A stretch of 64,000 nucleotides of DNA, taken from contig WANN01000034.1 of NCBI GenBank assembly GCA_015521775.1, positions 24,230 through 88,229 of the forward strand. The letters run 5' to 3'. Every line of letters begins with the position of its first letter. The first letter of the stretch is position 1. The DNA comes from Thermoproteaceae archaeon. GTDB taxonomy: Archaea; Thermoproteota; Thermoprotei; Thermoproteales; Thermoproteaceae. A model generated the notes under the pieces. It was given only the letters and a program-made list of their open reading frames with translations, had not been told where the DNA came from and ran no database searches. Both the position numbers and the translations under genes were made by a program. Positions 24,802 through 34,748 of the stretch are shown here, piece after piece.

Positions 24802-26120
24802 AGGGACTCCACGAACTCGACCACCCTGTCGGCGAACTCCTGCGTGCCGAGCACCGCCCTTACCCGGGCCCTCTCCGACTCGTCCATCTGCCTCACGAGG
24901 TCCCCCGTGAAGTACCCCGCAGCGAACGTGGCCTCCACGCCCCTCACAAGCATGTCAGCCGCCTCGCGCCACCCGATGAACCTGAGGAGGAGCCCCATGG
25001 CCAGTATGGACGCGGTTGGGTTCACGTAGTTCTTGCCAGCGTACTTGGGCGCCGTGCCGTGGACTGGCTCGGCCATCATGTGGAAGTCCCCGACGTCTAT
25101 GCCCGGGGCTACCCCCAGACCGCCGACAAGGCCCGCGGCCTCGTCGCTCACGTAGTCCCCGTTGAGGTTGGGCGACAGGATGACGTCGTATTCGCTGGTC
25201 CTCGTCAGCAGCTGCTGGAGCATGTTGTCTGCTATGCGGTCGTTGACCAGTATGCGCCCCTCCGGTACCTGGCCCCCGTACTGCGGGAGTTCGGACTCCA
25301 GGACCACGTGGTCCCTGAACTCCTCGACGGCGACCTCGTAGGCCCAGTCCCTGAAGGCGCCCTCCGTGTACTTCATTATGTTGCCCTTGTGCATAATCGT
25401 CACGACCCTGCGCCTGTTCTCCACGGCGAACTTAAGGGCAAGGCGTGCTATGCGCCTCGTCCCGAACCTGCTTATCGGCTTGAGCCCTATCCCCGCGTCG
25501 TCGCGGAGGGACACGCCCAGCTCCTCCCTGAGGAAGCGCCTCACCTTGCGGGCCTCCTCGCTGTCCCACTGCCACTCGATGCCCATGTATACGTCCTCTG
25601 TGTTCTCCCTAAATATGACGAGGTCCACCGCCTCAGGTCGCTTTATGGGCGACGGCAGGCCCGGGAAGTACTTGACCGGCCTGATATTTGCGTACAGGTC
25701 GAACATCTGTCTGAGCGCCACGTTGACGCTCCTCCAGCCCCCGCCTATGGGCGTTTCCAGGGGAGCCTTGAAGAAGACCTTGTACCTGCGGAGCAACTCT
25801 ATGGTCTGTTGGGGCAGCCTCTCCCCCAGCAACTTCTCGGCCTTGTTGCCCGCAAGCGCCTCGTACCACACGATCCTCCGGGCCCCCCCGTAGGCCCTCC
25901 TCACCGCGGCGTTGACCACCCTGATGGCCGCATAGGTGACCTCGGGCCCTATCCCATCGCCCTCGATGAATGGTATGACTGGCACGTCCGGCACCGACGG
26001 GTCTATGGGTCCCCTAAACTCTATGGGCCTTCCCTCGGGGGGATCCACGTATCGCCCCTCGAACCAGCACACTCCCTCTAGCCTTTTCCTTACAGACTCT
26101 AGGACCTCCATATGGGGCAC
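24798..26120 (-). CDS. icd: isocitrate dehydrogenase, NADP-type
   Basis: The 440-residue enzyme shows IPFIEGDGIGPEVT near residue 48, the isocitrate-binding SVNVALRQMFDLYANIRPVK region with Ser and Asn at the substrate positions, ENTEDVYMGIEW, and the acidic metal site NLNGDYVSDEAAGLVGGLG. It oxidises isocitrate to 2-oxoglutarate, providing the carbon skeleton used by the glutamate synthase encoded nearby. Family length is about 410-430, so it is slightly long at the N-terminus. A TTAAGTACATAAAGG element on the minus strand about 25 nt before ATG 26120 supports the start. Tail-to-tail overlap with tktB is four bases. Confidence 0.92.
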   Translation of the reverse strand: MPHMEVLESVRKRLEGVCWFEGRYVDPPEGRPIEFRGPIDPSVPDVPVIPFIEGDGIGPEVTYAAIRVVNAAVRRAYGGARRIVWYEALAGNKAEKLLGERLPQQTIELLRRYKVFFKAPLETPIGGGWRSVNVALRQMFDLYANIRPVKYFPGLPSPIKRPEAVDLVIFRENTEDVYMGIEWQWDSEEARKVRRFLREELGVSLRDDAGIGLKPISRFGTRRIARLALKFAVENRRRVVTIMHKGNIMKYTEGAFRDWAYEVAVEEFRDHVVLESELPQYGGQVPEGRILVNDRIADNMLQQLLTRTSEYDVILSPNLNGDYVSDEAAGLVGGLGVAPGIDVGDFHMMAEPVHGTAPKYAGKNYVNPTASILAMGLLLRFIGWREAADMLVRGVEATFAAGYFTGDLVRQMDESERARVRAVLGTQEFADRVVEFVESL

Positions 26121-26166
26121 TATGACGGCCTTTATGTACTTAACCTCGTCAATGGGCTAACACGGT

Positions 26167-26565
26167 TTATGTCAAGGTAGAAGCAGCGGCGAAGCCGGAC
26201 TCCCCAGACGCCGAGGCGCACCTGATCAGCGATGGGGCCACGCGCTTCCAGTCGTTGAAGTCGCTTAGGGCGCCGACCAGCTCGTCGGGGGACAGACGGC
26301 AGCCCATCCTAGCCAGGGCGCCGACCAGCGAGCCCACGACGAGGCGCGCCTTGAAGGGGTCCCCAAGCACCTCCATTAGATGCCTATAGAAGTTCCACGG
26401 CTCCTCTGCCAGGTAGTAGTCGGGCGTGCGTAGCCCCCTCCGCACGAACCATACGTGTAGAAGGGTCCTCACGGAGAAGTCCACCTTGCCGTACCACTGC
26501 ACTGCGAAGTTTCTCCAGGATGACAGAAGCCTTTCTAGAGTTAACATTTCTGTCATCGCTACCAT
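26167..26565 (-). CDS. hypothetical helical protein
   Basis: This encodes 132 residues, mostly helical, with several Trp residues early (SSWRNFAVQWYG, LLHVWFVRRG). No signal peptide, membrane segment or catalytic motif is evident and I do not recognise the family. ATG codons at 26565 and 26556 are both possible; a TTTAAATATG run on the minus strand (about 26577-26586) is spaced better for 26556. It is divergent from the KaiC-like gene, sharing a 244-bp AT-rich region. The C-terminal GESGFAAASTLT looks like a flexible tail. Confidence 0.55.
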   Translation of the reverse strand: MVAMTEMLTLERLLSSWRNFAVQWYGKVDFSVRTLLHVWFVRRGLRTPDYYLAEEPWNFYRHLMEVLGDPFKARLVVGSLVGALARMGCRLSPDELVGALSDFNDWKRVAPSLIRCASASGESGFAAASTLT

Positions 26566-26809
26566 AAAGAGGTCGGCTCATATTTAAACCATTCCCCAAA
26601 AATATCCCATATCTTCTAAGAAAAGCTTCCAAACTACAGGTGCAATAACGGGCTCCACGCGTCACTCCCTTTAATAAATTACTGTAATTATGTTTCCAAT
26701 TGGTATCGAACATTATAAATTGTAGGACCGTGGTATGGGGAGCCAACTTATATATTGCTGTTCCCGATGTCCGGCATAAGCCTTATAATATGTTCCACCA
26801 ATTCCAATC
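26566..26809. promoter_or_regulatory. 244-bp AT-rich divergent regulatory region
   Basis: The region has several TATA-like runs: TTATATATTG (about 26751-26760) and CTTATAATATG (about 26784-26794) for the plus-strand gene, and TTTAAATATG on the minus strand for the hypothetical gene. No RNA gene or ORF is convincing. The length suggests room for regulators. Confidence 0.45.
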
Positions 26810-28051
26810 ATGACTTTTATAGATTATCTTTCCGGCGTGCTGTCGAGAGGCGTGTCGCTGATATACGGCGAGCCGGGTAGCGGGAAGACCAGCATAGCCA
26901 TGTGGTACGCCCATAGGAGGCTGCTGGAGGGCCACAGGGTGCTGTGGATCTCCGCATATGAGACCGCCAGGAAGCTACACGAGATCTTCAGTTACAGAGG
27001 CATCGACGTGTCGTCCCGCAGGGAGCTGCTGGCCGTGGTGGACGTGCCGAGCATGTCGCCCAAGAATATCGAGGACCTCATAAACCACGTAATCGAAATG
27101 GTCGAGGGCATGAAGCCCTCCGTGACCATCATAGACGGGGTGAACGCAGTGGCATCCCTGGAGAGGCACTACTACCACCTGCTCTACCATCTGTACGATG
27201 GCCCCCTTATAATGATCGGCGAAAGCAACTTGAAGGAGTCGCCGGCGGCCTACATAGCCGACAACATAATCGAGGTGACCCAGAACATAGACAGGCATGG
27301 GTCCAGGTACAGGGCCATTAAGATAATTAAGAGCCGCTTCACTTCGCCCCCCAGAACCCTAATAGAGTTCGTAATGACGAGGCGGGGACCGCTGTTCCTG
27401 GAATCCTACGTGTGTCCCGGCGGCGACATGACTACGGACGCCAGGTTCAGGGTCGCCAAGAGCGAGCAGGACGCGGACCTGCCCATTGTGAGGGGCGGAC
27501 TGAGGCTGCATCCCGGCACGTTCAACGTGATTGTGAATGATGGTGGGCAGAGGGGGGTCGAGGTGGCGGTGCTGCTCGCCTACACGCTTGCCGAGACGGG
27601 CAAACGCGTGGTCATGGACGTACACACCCACGCGGAGGGCTACTGGGGCGTGCTTGGCAAGTACAGGCTCAGGGAGCTGGCCACGCTTGAGCTCGTGAAG
27701 CACCAGGTCGATGACCATAAGGAGGAGCACTTCGAGGAGGAGCTGGCCGAGAGGGCCAACAACATAGACGCCTACTTCCTACTGGATGGGGACATGACGC
27801 TGGCCCACATAGGCGAGAGGAGGATCATGCACAACATAGGCGTGCTGCGCTCCGCCAACTGCGGCGCCACGACGATACTCCTGGTCGAGCCGCTGTACTG
27901 GAAGATGTACGGCAAGAGGCTCTACCCATACGTCGACCTGCTCGTCGAGGTGACCCCAGAGGAACTGCGGATACTGAGGAAGGGGGGGATATCGCTGCCC
28001 CGGGCATACACATACTACATTTCCCCGGACGGCTTCATCATAATGGAGTAG
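26810..28051 (+). CDS. RecA-superfamily (KaiC/RadA-like) ATPase
   Basis: The 413-residue protein begins with a RecA fold: Walker A YGEPGSGKTSIA (about residues 19-30), VLWISAYE, and Walker B SVTIIDGVNAV near residue 104. This is the layout of KaiC-like/RAD55 ATPases in archaea. The second half (from about 225) is another alpha/beta domain with no P-loop, similar in layout to a degenerate second KaiC repeat. Function could be signalling or DNA-related; no partner gene stands next to it. A TATA-like CTTATAATATG lies about 25 nt upstream of ATG 26810. The neighbouring MMPL gene converges on it with only 3 bp between stops. Confidence 0.7.
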   Translation: MTFIDYLSGVLSRGVSLIYGEPGSGKTSIAMWYAHRRLLEGHRVLWISAYETARKLHEIFSYRGIDVSSRRELLAVVDVPSMSPKNIEDLINHVIEMVEGMKPSVTIIDGVNAVASLERHYYHLLYHLYDGPLIMIGESNLKESPAAYIADNIIEVTQNIDRHGSRYRAIKIIKSRFTSPPRTLIEFVMTRRGPLFLESYVCPGGDMTTDARFRVAKSEQDADLPIVRGGLRLHPGTFNVIVNDGGQRGVEVAVLLAYTLAETGKRVVMDVHTHAEGYWGVLGKYRLRELATLELVKHQVDDHKEEHFEEELAERANNIDAYFLLDGDMTLAHIGERRIMHNIGVLRSANCGATTILLVEPLYWKMYGKRLYPYVDLLVEVTPEELRILRKGGISLPRAYTYYISPDGFIIME

Positions 28052-28054
28052 CCC

Positions 28055-30631
28055 TCAGGCGTTCCAGGGCCACCAGTTCCATTTCCTCAGCAGCACTAGC
28101 ACCGCGGGGACCAGGAACGTCCTCATGACGAAGGCATCTATGAGCACTGCGGCGACCACGGCCACCCCCACTTCCTGGAGTATCAGTATCTTGGAGAGCC
28201 CTAGGGTGGCGAAGGCGGAGGCGAGCACTGCGGCGGCCCCCGTTATTATGGGCCCCGTCGTCCTCACGGCCGACTCCACGGCCTCGCCTATGTCGGCGCC
28301 GCGCTGGACCTCCTCCCTGATCCTGGCCACGAGGAAGATGTCGTAGTCGGTGCCGACGCTTATGAGGAGACTGAAGAGTATTATGGGGAGTAGCCAGTAC
28401 GTCGGCTTGCCCAGCACCCCCTGAAACACGAGCACGGTGAGGGCCAGGGCCCACACCACCGACATGAGCACCGTGGCGACCAGCCTAAGGGGTATGGTCA
28501 CGCTGCGCAACATCGCCACGAGAACGGCCATCACTGCGCCTACAATGACGAACGACTGGAAGCTCCAGAACCCCACGAATATGTTGTTGTATATCACGTT
28601 CTTCCAGGAGGCCGACCCCCCAATGTACATGTCGAGGGACAGCTCCCTCCTCGCGTCGTCCAGGGCGCGGTACACGTCCAGCTGTTGGTCCGCCAACTCG
28701 TCCAGCCTAAGCCTCACAGTTATCAGCGTGTGTGTCGCGTTGACCCTCTCCACGTCGTGCTCAAGGTAATAGGGCAGCGACTCGACGGCATCTATGAGGG
28801 GGCCCGGCGGGTCGCCCCTCAGCAGTATGTAGGTCTCCGAGAGCCCCATGCCCTCGAACTCCTCAAGTATCACTTCGAGCCCCCTCTTCACGTCGCCCTC
28901 CGGCAACGCCACAACGGGGTTCGTGGTCACGTGCGTCTCGGCAAGTACGAAGGCCAGGGACAGCGCTGTCACGGCCGCGGATATGGCCATGACCACGTAT
29001 GGGCGCCTCATGGCGACCCGGGCCATGGAGACGAGGAGGCGTGCCCTCCCCCCATGCACGGACACGTCCGTGGGCCTCACCGGCCAGAACGCCCTGTCGC
29101 CGATTACGGCCAGCAGCGAGGGCAAGGCCACGAGGACCGTGCCCATGGTGAGGGCCACCGCGTAGACGTATGCCGCCCCTATGGACTGCATGAACTCGAG
29201 GGGGGACAGGGCGAAGCTGCCCAGCGCCACGAGGACCACGGCGCCGCACGACAGGACGGTCCTGCGGGTGAGCCTTGCCGCGCGTACAGCGGCGTTTTTC
29301 GGGGGCTCCCCGTTCGCCCTTTCCTCAAGGTACCTACCTATGACGAGGAGGGAGTAGTCCACGCCTATGCCGAACACTATTGGGGCGGCCATGTACGCCG
29401 ATAGGTAGTAGGGCCTCAGCAAGCCGCTTGTTAGATACATGAGGCCGAGGAGGGCCATGTACGTGGTGCCTATCAACGCTATGACCAGCACGGGGGCCAG
29501 CAGGGTGCCCATGACCAGCACGAGGATGGCCAGGAGGGCCAGCGCCGTGGTCCTGTCGATCTTGGATATGTCCTCGGTGGTGACGCTGCGCAGTTCCGCG
29601 AGCAGCGCCTCGGTCGTGATGGCCCTGGCGTATCCGCTGTCGAAGTACAGCGTCCCATCGGTGGACGCCAGGACGAGGCCGTACCTGGCCGTGAGGAGGC
29701 CGCTCCTTAGGCCCACCTCCCAGAACGTGGGTGGGGGAAACTCCTCGAGGACCTCGGCGCGCACCTCAGCGCCAACGAGCTCCAGGCCGCGCCTCAACGT
29801 GGCGTTGTCCGGGCACACGAAGTACGCCAGGTACGGCCTCAACTCGTCGCCGACTGCGCCGAGGGACTCCAGGTAAACGTACCTACGCACAGCCTCCCAA
29901 GTCGGGGCCCCTATGCCCTCCACAACGTCCAACAGCGACGCATTAGCAAGCTCCCCCATGACGCGCCTCGCTATGGCCCTCACAGTGGCGTTACTGGCCC
30001 AATTGTACCATGTGGCCCCCTCTAACAGGGCTGCCGCATCGCCGTACACATCCCTTGCGGCCGCCCTCACGGCGGAGTCCGGGTCCATGCGCGCCAGGTA
30101 CTTCCGGTATGCCTCGAGGAAGGCGCGGGCCCTCTCGGACCCGTTTGGGGCCCTTCCCGCCGCGGCCAGGCCGTACGTTGCCCTGAGGATGGACCTCACG
30201 CGGCTCTCTACCTCCGCATAGGTCAACGACAGGTTGAGGAGGTCCCTACACGTCCTGTTCGTCCCCTCTGCCACCCCCACAAGCACTTTAGTGAGGTTCC
30301 CAGTGATGTTGGCCACGATGCTTTCCACGGCATTCCGGTGCTCCTCCACGGCCTTACTGTATATGGTCCACGCGCTGATGACGCTGTACCCGCTGCCCGC
30401 CAGGCGCATGGTCACGTTTCTGACCCTGTTAAGGAGGTCCGGCCCCTCCACTATTATGGGCACTGTGATGTTCCTTTCCGGCACCGCACGCTCAACTACG
30501 AGGGGCTCGAGGTCCCTCGGCACGAGCTTCGACTCGTCGTACACGAGTACGTCCATGACCTTTGGTCCCTGAAGGGCAAGGTATGCGTATACGGCGGCCC
30601 ACAGTACCAGCAGCAGCGTTACCCGCTCCAC
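28055..30631 (-). CDS. RND/MMPL family membrane exporter
   Basis: The 858-residue protein has the duplicated RND layout: an N-terminal helix (residues about 4-22), an external domain of some 330 residues, about six helices (360-545), a second external domain, and a final helix group (about 700-850). Motifs GIGVDYSLLVIGRYLEE and SVGTDYDIFLVARIREE at matching positions in each half contain the Asp residues used for proton coupling. MMPL/SSD-type pumps export lipids or hydrophobic compounds. It starts at GTG 30631 with a TTTATACT element upstream and is divergent from an ABC exporter operon, suggesting shared control. Confidence 0.85.
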   Translation of the reverse strand: MERVTLLLVLWAAVYAYLALQGPKVMDVLVYDESKLVPRDLEPLVVERAVPERNITVPIIVEGPDLLNRVRNVTMRLAGSGYSVISAWTIYSKAVEEHRNAVESIVANITGNLTKVLVGVAEGTNRTCRDLLNLSLTYAEVESRVRSILRATYGLAAAGRAPNGSERARAFLEAYRKYLARMDPDSAVRAAARDVYGDAAALLEGATWYNWASNATVRAIARRVMGELANASLLDVVEGIGAPTWEAVRRYVYLESLGAVGDELRPYLAYFVCPDNATLRRGLELVGAEVRAEVLEEFPPPTFWEVGLRSGLLTARYGLVLASTDGTLYFDSGYARAITTEALLAELRSVTTEDISKIDRTTALALLAILVLVMGTLLAPVLVIALIGTTYMALLGLMYLTSGLLRPYYLSAYMAAPIVFGIGVDYSLLVIGRYLEERANGEPPKNAAVRAARLTRRTVLSCGAVVLVALGSFALSPLEFMQSIGAAYVYAVALTMGTVLVALPSLLAVIGDRAFWPVRPTDVSVHGGRARLLVSMARVAMRRPYVVMAISAAVTALSLAFVLAETHVTTNPVVALPEGDVKRGLEVILEEFEGMGLSETYILLRGDPPGPLIDAVESLPYYLEHDVERVNATHTLITVRLRLDELADQQLDVYRALDDARRELSLDMYIGGSASWKNVIYNNIFVGFWSFQSFVIVGAVMAVLVAMLRSVTIPLRLVATVLMSVVWALALTVLVFQGVLGKPTYWLLPIILFSLLISVGTDYDIFLVARIREEVQRGADIGEAVESAVRTTGPIITGAAAVLASAFATLGLSKILILQEVGVAVVAAVLIDAFVMRTFLVPAVLVLLRKWNWWPWNA

Positions 30632-30698
30632 GTAGATCCGTGACCAGTATAAATTTGGGCCTACTGCCCAGAAACGCCAATATATTGGTCACCCGCAC
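30632..30698. promoter_or_regulatory. divergent promoter, MMPL exporter / ABC exporter operon
   Basis: The 67-bp gap has TATA-like elements in both directions: AATTTATACT read on the minus strand (about 30649-30658) and CCAATATATTGG (30678-30689) before ATG 30699. The second is palindromic and could also bind a dimeric regulator (inference). Confidence 0.5.
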
Positions 30699-31844
30699 AT
30701 GTATGTGCGCCACGTAGTGCTGGTAGCGGGCAGGGACCTAAGGGCCAGGAAGGGGAGGTACACGCTGGTGGCCCTGGCCATAGCGGCCGGCACTGCGCTG
30801 CTCGTCGCCCTGTCAACGGTCACCTTCGGCCTTAAGGTGTACGTGGAGGGGCAGATAAGGGAGCTCTACCCGGCCGACATAATGCTGTACAGCGATAGGA
30901 TAGAGATACCTGTGGACATAGTGGAGGTCATAGGGTCCATTGAGGGCGTAGACGCCGTGGAGCCCCTCATACTTGTGGGGGCCTCCCTGGGAGGCCGCGG
31001 GGCCACGCTGGTAGGCATACCGATAGACGACGTGGATTACTTCGCCATAAGCCTAGTGGAGGGGAGACTGCCCAGGAGTGGCGGGGAGGCCATAGTCGAG
31101 GAGTCCCTTGGGGACCTCTACGGCGACAAGGCCGCCGTGGAGTTGACCGAGAGCCTGCTGGGCCCCGCTAGGAGGATAGAGGTGGAGGTCGTGGGGGTGC
31201 TTGAGAGCCTGTTGAAGGGGTTCGTACAGACGTTCCAGGTAAACCTGGTCGTGGTTCCCCTCGGCTGGCTACAAGAGGTGCTGGGGGCCGAGGGGTTCGT
31301 GAACGCGGTGCTCATCACGGTAAGCGACAAGACCTACGTTGAGCCCCTCGCCGACGCGCTCAAAGAGGCGTTCCCAAGCGCCCAGGTGTACACCCAGAGG
31401 TCCCTCATAAGGGCCGCAATACGCATAGTGGACCTGCTCGGCGTCTTCTTCAACGTGATAATCGCGGTCACCCTTGCCATAAGCGGCATAGTGGTGTTCG
31501 CGGTGATGACCATAACGGCCAGAGAAAGGATGCGCGAGGTGGCCCTGTTGAAGGCCATAGGGGTCTCCGGCAGGGCGGTGGCGCTGTCCGTGCTCCTAGA
31601 GGTACTCGCCATATCTGTGGCGGGGGGCGCGGCCGGCATTGCGGCCGGATTCTACGGCGCCCACATGCTCAAGGCCCTACTGGGCTACATGGGCGTGAGC
31701 TTCGACCTCCCCATATTGGCCGTGCCCGAGGTCTTCGTGGGGGGTGCCGCCACTGCGCTGGCCGTGGCCGTGGCCAGCTCCACGCTCCCCATCGTGCGCC
31801 TTTCCCGCCTTAGGCCCCTGGAGATCCTGGCCCGGGGACAATAA
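30699..31844 (+). CDS. FtsX/MacB-type ABC transporter permease
   Basis: The 381-residue permease has one N-terminal helix (about residues 18-40, YTLVALAIAAGTALLVALST), a large external domain of about 210 residues, and three C-terminal helices (about 250-280, 300-325, 340-365). This is the MacB/LolC type VII ABC layout, in which a periplasmic or external domain moves mechanically rather than opening a pore. The conserved MREVALLKAIGVSGR coupling segment follows the second helix. The ATPase is encoded 12 bp downstream and a coiled-coil surface protein after that. Confidence 0.85.
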   Translation: MYVRHVVLVAGRDLRARKGRYTLVALAIAAGTALLVALSTVTFGLKVYVEGQIRELYPADIMLYSDRIEIPVDIVEVIGSIEGVDAVEPLILVGASLGGRGATLVGIPIDDVDYFAISLVEGRLPRSGGEAIVEESLGDLYGDKAAVELTESLLGPARRIEVEVVGVLESLLKGFVQTFQVNLVVVPLGWLQEVLGAEGFVNAVLITVSDKTYVEPLADALKEAFPSAQVYTQRSLIRAAIRIVDLLGVFFNVIIAVTLAISGIVVFAVMTITARERMREVALLKAIGVSGRAVALSVLLEVLAISVAGGAAGIAAGFYGAHMLKALLGYMGVSFDLPILAVPEVFVGGAATALAVAVASSTLPIVRLSRLRPLEILARGQ

Positions 31845-31856
31845 GGATATAACCAT

Positions 31857-32699
31857 GTGCGGGTACGCCCCCAGGTGGCCATCTCGCTGGTGGACGTGGA
31901 CAAGGTATATAGGCCTTCCAGGGACGTGGAGGTAGTCGCGCTTAGGGGCGTCACCTTGACTGTGGAGAGGGGGGAAATAGTGGCCTTGATGGGGCCCAGC
32001 GGCAGCGGCAAGACCACGGCCCTCAACATCATGGGGACCCTGGACAGGCCCACGCGGGGCCGGGTATACGTGGCGGGGTTCGACGTGACCGAGGCGGACG
32101 AGGGGTTCCTCGAGGCGCTGCGGCTACACTACATAGGCTTCGTGTTCCAAAGCATCAACCTGGTGCCCTCTCTCACGGCCCTCGAGAACGTGGCGTTGCC
32201 CATGCTGGCCGCCGGCTATCCCAGGTACGAGGCCTATAGGAAGGCCCGCCTACTCCTCGACGCGGTGGGGCTCTCGGACCGTGCGGGCCATTACCCCCAC
32301 CAGCTGTCGGGGGGCCAACAGCAGAGGGTGGCCATAGCACGTGCCCTGGCCAACATGCCCCTGATACTCATACTCGACGAGCCGACAAGCAACGTGGACG
32401 TGGCCACGACAAGGGCCCTCCTTACGCTGTTCAGGGAGATAAACGGCGTGTTGGGGACCACCATAGTCATGGCCACGCACGACCCCGAGGTGGCGTCCAT
32501 TGCAGGCAGGGTGATATACATGAGGGGCGGCGTGGTGAGCAGGAGCGCCGTCAAGCTGGCCGAGGTGGCCGGGGAACCGGTGGACGTGGAGAGGGTCAGG
32601 GAAAGGATGCGCCACGTTTTTGAACTTGAAAAGGAGCTTGTGTCCGACATGGCCCACAGGAACGAGCTCGTAAGGAGGAAGGCCCAGCTCCTGCCATGA
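31857..32699 (+). CDS. ABC transporter ATP-binding protein (MacB/LolD type)
   Basis: The 280-residue ATPase has Walker [11 protein letters not shown]-loop [17 protein letters not shown] (typical of the LolD/MacB class), signature [15 protein letters not shown], Walker [12 protein letters not shown], and the switch histidine in ATHDPEV. The C-terminal 60 residues extend beyond the usual 225-residue core. GTG 31857 is used here; GTG 31875 is also possible. It lies between the permease and the coiled-coil protein genes, overlapping the latter by four bases (ATGA), so all three are made from one transcript. Confidence 0.9.
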   Translation: MRVRPQVAISLVDVDKVYRPSRDVEVVALRGVTLTVERGEIVALMGPSGSGKTTALNIMGTLDRPTRGRVYVAGFDVTEADEGFLEALRLHYIGFVFQSINLVPSLTALENVALPMLAAGYPRYEAYRKARLLLDAVGLSDRAGHYPHQLSGGQQQRVAIARALANMPLILILDEPTSNVDVATTRALLTLFREINGVLGTTIVMATHDPEVASIAGRVIYMRGGVVSRSAVKLAEVAGEPVDVERVRERMRHVFELEKELVSDMAHRNELVRRKAQLLP

Positions 32700-34561
32700 G
32701 GCTGCTCGTGCTCCTCGCGCTCTCCCTGACCGTGGGGGCCGCACAGCTTCACATATACGTGTCGCAGGAGGTGCTTGGCGCGGAACATACCGTAAGGGCG
32801 GTCCTCGAGGAGACCGTGCTAAACAACAGCAGCACGCCGAAGGTCGTGGGCAACGTCACCGTGCCCCCATTCGACGTGGTGTCCATAGAGCGGGAGGTGT
32901 CCCCGCACTATCCCATACCCGTAATCGTCACGCATAGGGCAGTGCTGATCAATGGGACGCTGGTTGGGGGCAGGGTCGTCGGCGATCCGCCTATGGGCAT
33001 AAAACTCACGATAGACATTACAAACCTGTTGCCCGTGGACCTCGTGTCCACGGTCACGGTGCAGGCCGACGGGCGCATCGCGTTGCTCTACGATGTGGAG
33101 CCGGCCAACGTGATCAGGGTGGGGACCCTCACCGTGTACAACTGGGCGCTTGTGTTGAGGGATAGGGCCACGTTCAGCCTGCTTATACTGGTGCGGGACC
33201 TCGGCGACTGGGGGGCGCTGAGGCCGACCCCCATACGGATATCCGTGCGGATAGACTTCGACACGCTGATATCCTACCAGAGGGAGAGGTTGGGGGGCCT
33301 CGAGGACGCCGCGGAAAGGGTGGAGGGGTTCCTAGTCGCCGTTGGCCAGGTCCGTGGGGCCATGACGAGCCTAGCGGGCAACCTGAGCCTGGCCGCTAGA
33401 CTGCTGAACGCCTCATCGGCTCTGGCGGGCAACGCGTCCAGCGCCATCAACGTGAGCTTACTATTGGTGGAATCGATGAGGCGCCAGCTCTCTGCGTTGG
33501 GCGCGGCGCTTCGCGGCATGGCAGCAGAAGCTGAGAGGATACGCGTACTCGCAGAGGAGCAGTACGCAGCCATGAACGCCATGGCGGACCTGTTCCGGGT
33601 GCAGGCCGACGCTATACGGTCGTACAGGGCGACCCTCAACGAGACCGCGGAGATACTTGGGGACGCATCGCGCCGCGTCTACGCCTTGTCAACAACGTTG
33701 AGGGACGCATCGTATAGGCTAGGGGAGATAGCCGAGGAGCTGGCCGTCCTCAGGGACTCCGTGCTGAGGCTTGGGGAAAGCCTCAACCTCACCGGACCAG
33801 CCGGGGAGGCTGCCGCGCTCATAGGCAGCGCCATACGCATTGTAAAGAGCTCAGAGGAGGCGCTGATCGACATAGCCGAGGAGCTCCGGGACATCTCGAC
33901 GCTTCTAAGGACGTACAGCAGGGACATGTCCAGCATGGAAGGCGCGTTGAGGGGGACCGAGGAAGACCTTAGAAGGGCCGCCGAGTCTGCAGAGTTGAAC
34001 GCGACCGTAATAAGGAAAAACATAGCCAGCGCGGTCGACGACCTGCAGAGGGGGCTCAACGAGGCCGCGGGCGCCCTCGAGGACGCCGTACGCGAGGCCG
34101 AACAGCTCGCTGAGCCCGTCAAGGCCGCATCGCGCCAGCTGGTCCAACTGGCGGAGGTCGCCGGACAGTTGGCCGCCAACGCGTCGGCCCTGGCCCTCGA
34201 CGTGAGGGGAGAACTCCCCCTGCTGGGCGCCGCCGAGTCGTCCATACTCGACGCCAAGTACAGCATAGAGGAGGAAACCGAGGAGATACTGAGGACCGTG
34301 GAGGAGCTGGACCGGTACAGAAGTTTCTACCCGGTGAACGCGGTGATAGTCACGTACATCCTTTCCCTGCCCATGTTCCTGAGCCCCAAGGCGGCCGAGC
34401 TCGGCCTGTCCGTCAGGCCGCGGGAAGCGGGCGCTGAGGCCCAGACTCCTGGCGGTTTGGCCCCCTACGCCGCTGGGGCCGCCACGTCCACAGCCCTCGC
34501 CTACCTGGCATACGCCATGTTTAGGCGTTCAAGGAGGCCGCGCGCCGCGGGAAACTTTTAA
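32696..34561 (+). CDS. secreted, membrane-anchored coiled-coil protein of ABC exporter operon
   Basis: The 621-residue protein has a signal peptide ([16 protein letters not shown]), a beta-rich N-terminal part to about residue 190, then some 350 residues of Ala/Leu/Glu-rich helices with many Asn-X-Ser/Thr sites (for example [13 protein letters not shown]) consistent with external glycosylation. Near the C-terminus are a Pro/Gly-rich linker and one hydrophobic segment ([19 protein letters not shown]) followed by RRSRRPR, a typical anchor and stop. It is probably an extended stalk outside the cell working with the MacB-like ABC proteins (inference). I know no named family. Confidence 0.75.
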   Translation: MRLLVLLALSLTVGAAQLHIYVSQEVLGAEHTVRAVLEETVLNNSSTPKVVGNVTVPPFDVVSIEREVSPHYPIPVIVTHRAVLINGTLVGGRVVGDPPMGIKLTIDITNLLPVDLVSTVTVQADGRIALLYDVEPANVIRVGTLTVYNWALVLRDRATFSLLILVRDLGDWGALRPTPIRISVRIDFDTLISYQRERLGGLEDAAERVEGFLVAVGQVRGAMTSLAGNLSLAARLLNASSALAGNASSAINVSLLLVESMRRQLSALGAALRGMAAEAERIRVLAEEQYAAMNAMADLFRVQADAIRSYRATLNETAEILGDASRRVYALSTTLRDASYRLGEIAEELAVLRDSVLRLGESLNLTGPAGEAAALIGSAIRIVKSSEEALIDIAEELRDISTLLRTYSRDMSSMEGALRGTEEDLRRAAESAELNATVIRKNIASAVDDLQRGLNEAAGALEDAVREAEQLAEPVKAASRQLVQLAEVAGQLAANASALALDVRGELPLLGAAESSILDAKYSIEEETEEILRTVEELDRYRSFYPVNAVIVTYILSLPMFLSPKAAELGLSVRPREAGAEAQTPGGLAPYAAGAATSTALAYLAYAMFRRSRRPRAAGNF

Positions 34562-34583
34562 CTCTGCCATAGCACTTGGACAC

Positions 34584-34742
34584 ATGTTGAGGGAGCTTAA
34601 GGGCGACGTGGAGATATGCGTCGAGGACTGCGCAGAGGAGGTGGGGGACGACCGGGAAGCGCTGCTAGACTGCATATGTGCATGTGTGAGGGATGCCGTC
34701 GCAGGCTATGCCCAGGGACCTCGCGGAACCGGGAAGCGCTGA
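34584..34742 (+). CDS. 52-residue Cys-rich protein upstream of E1-like gene
   Basis: This small ORF begins at ATG 34584, 24 nt after TTTTA (34556-34560), the leaderless spacing seen throughout the window. It encodes 52 residues with five cysteines at 12, 16, 30, 32 and 34 (ICVEDC and DCICACV), an acidic first half and a Gly/Arg-rich tail. CX3C and CXCXC spacings suggest metal or disulfide binding. The stop is 6 bp before the ThiF-family gene, implying co-expression. It could be a partner or substrate of that enzyme. It is not a ubiquitin-like protein: there is no C-terminal Gly-Gly. No family recognised. Confidence 0.6.
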   Translation: MLRELKGDVEICVEDCAEEVGDDREALLDCICACVRDAVAGYAQGPRGTGKR

Positions 34743-34748
34743 GGGGGC

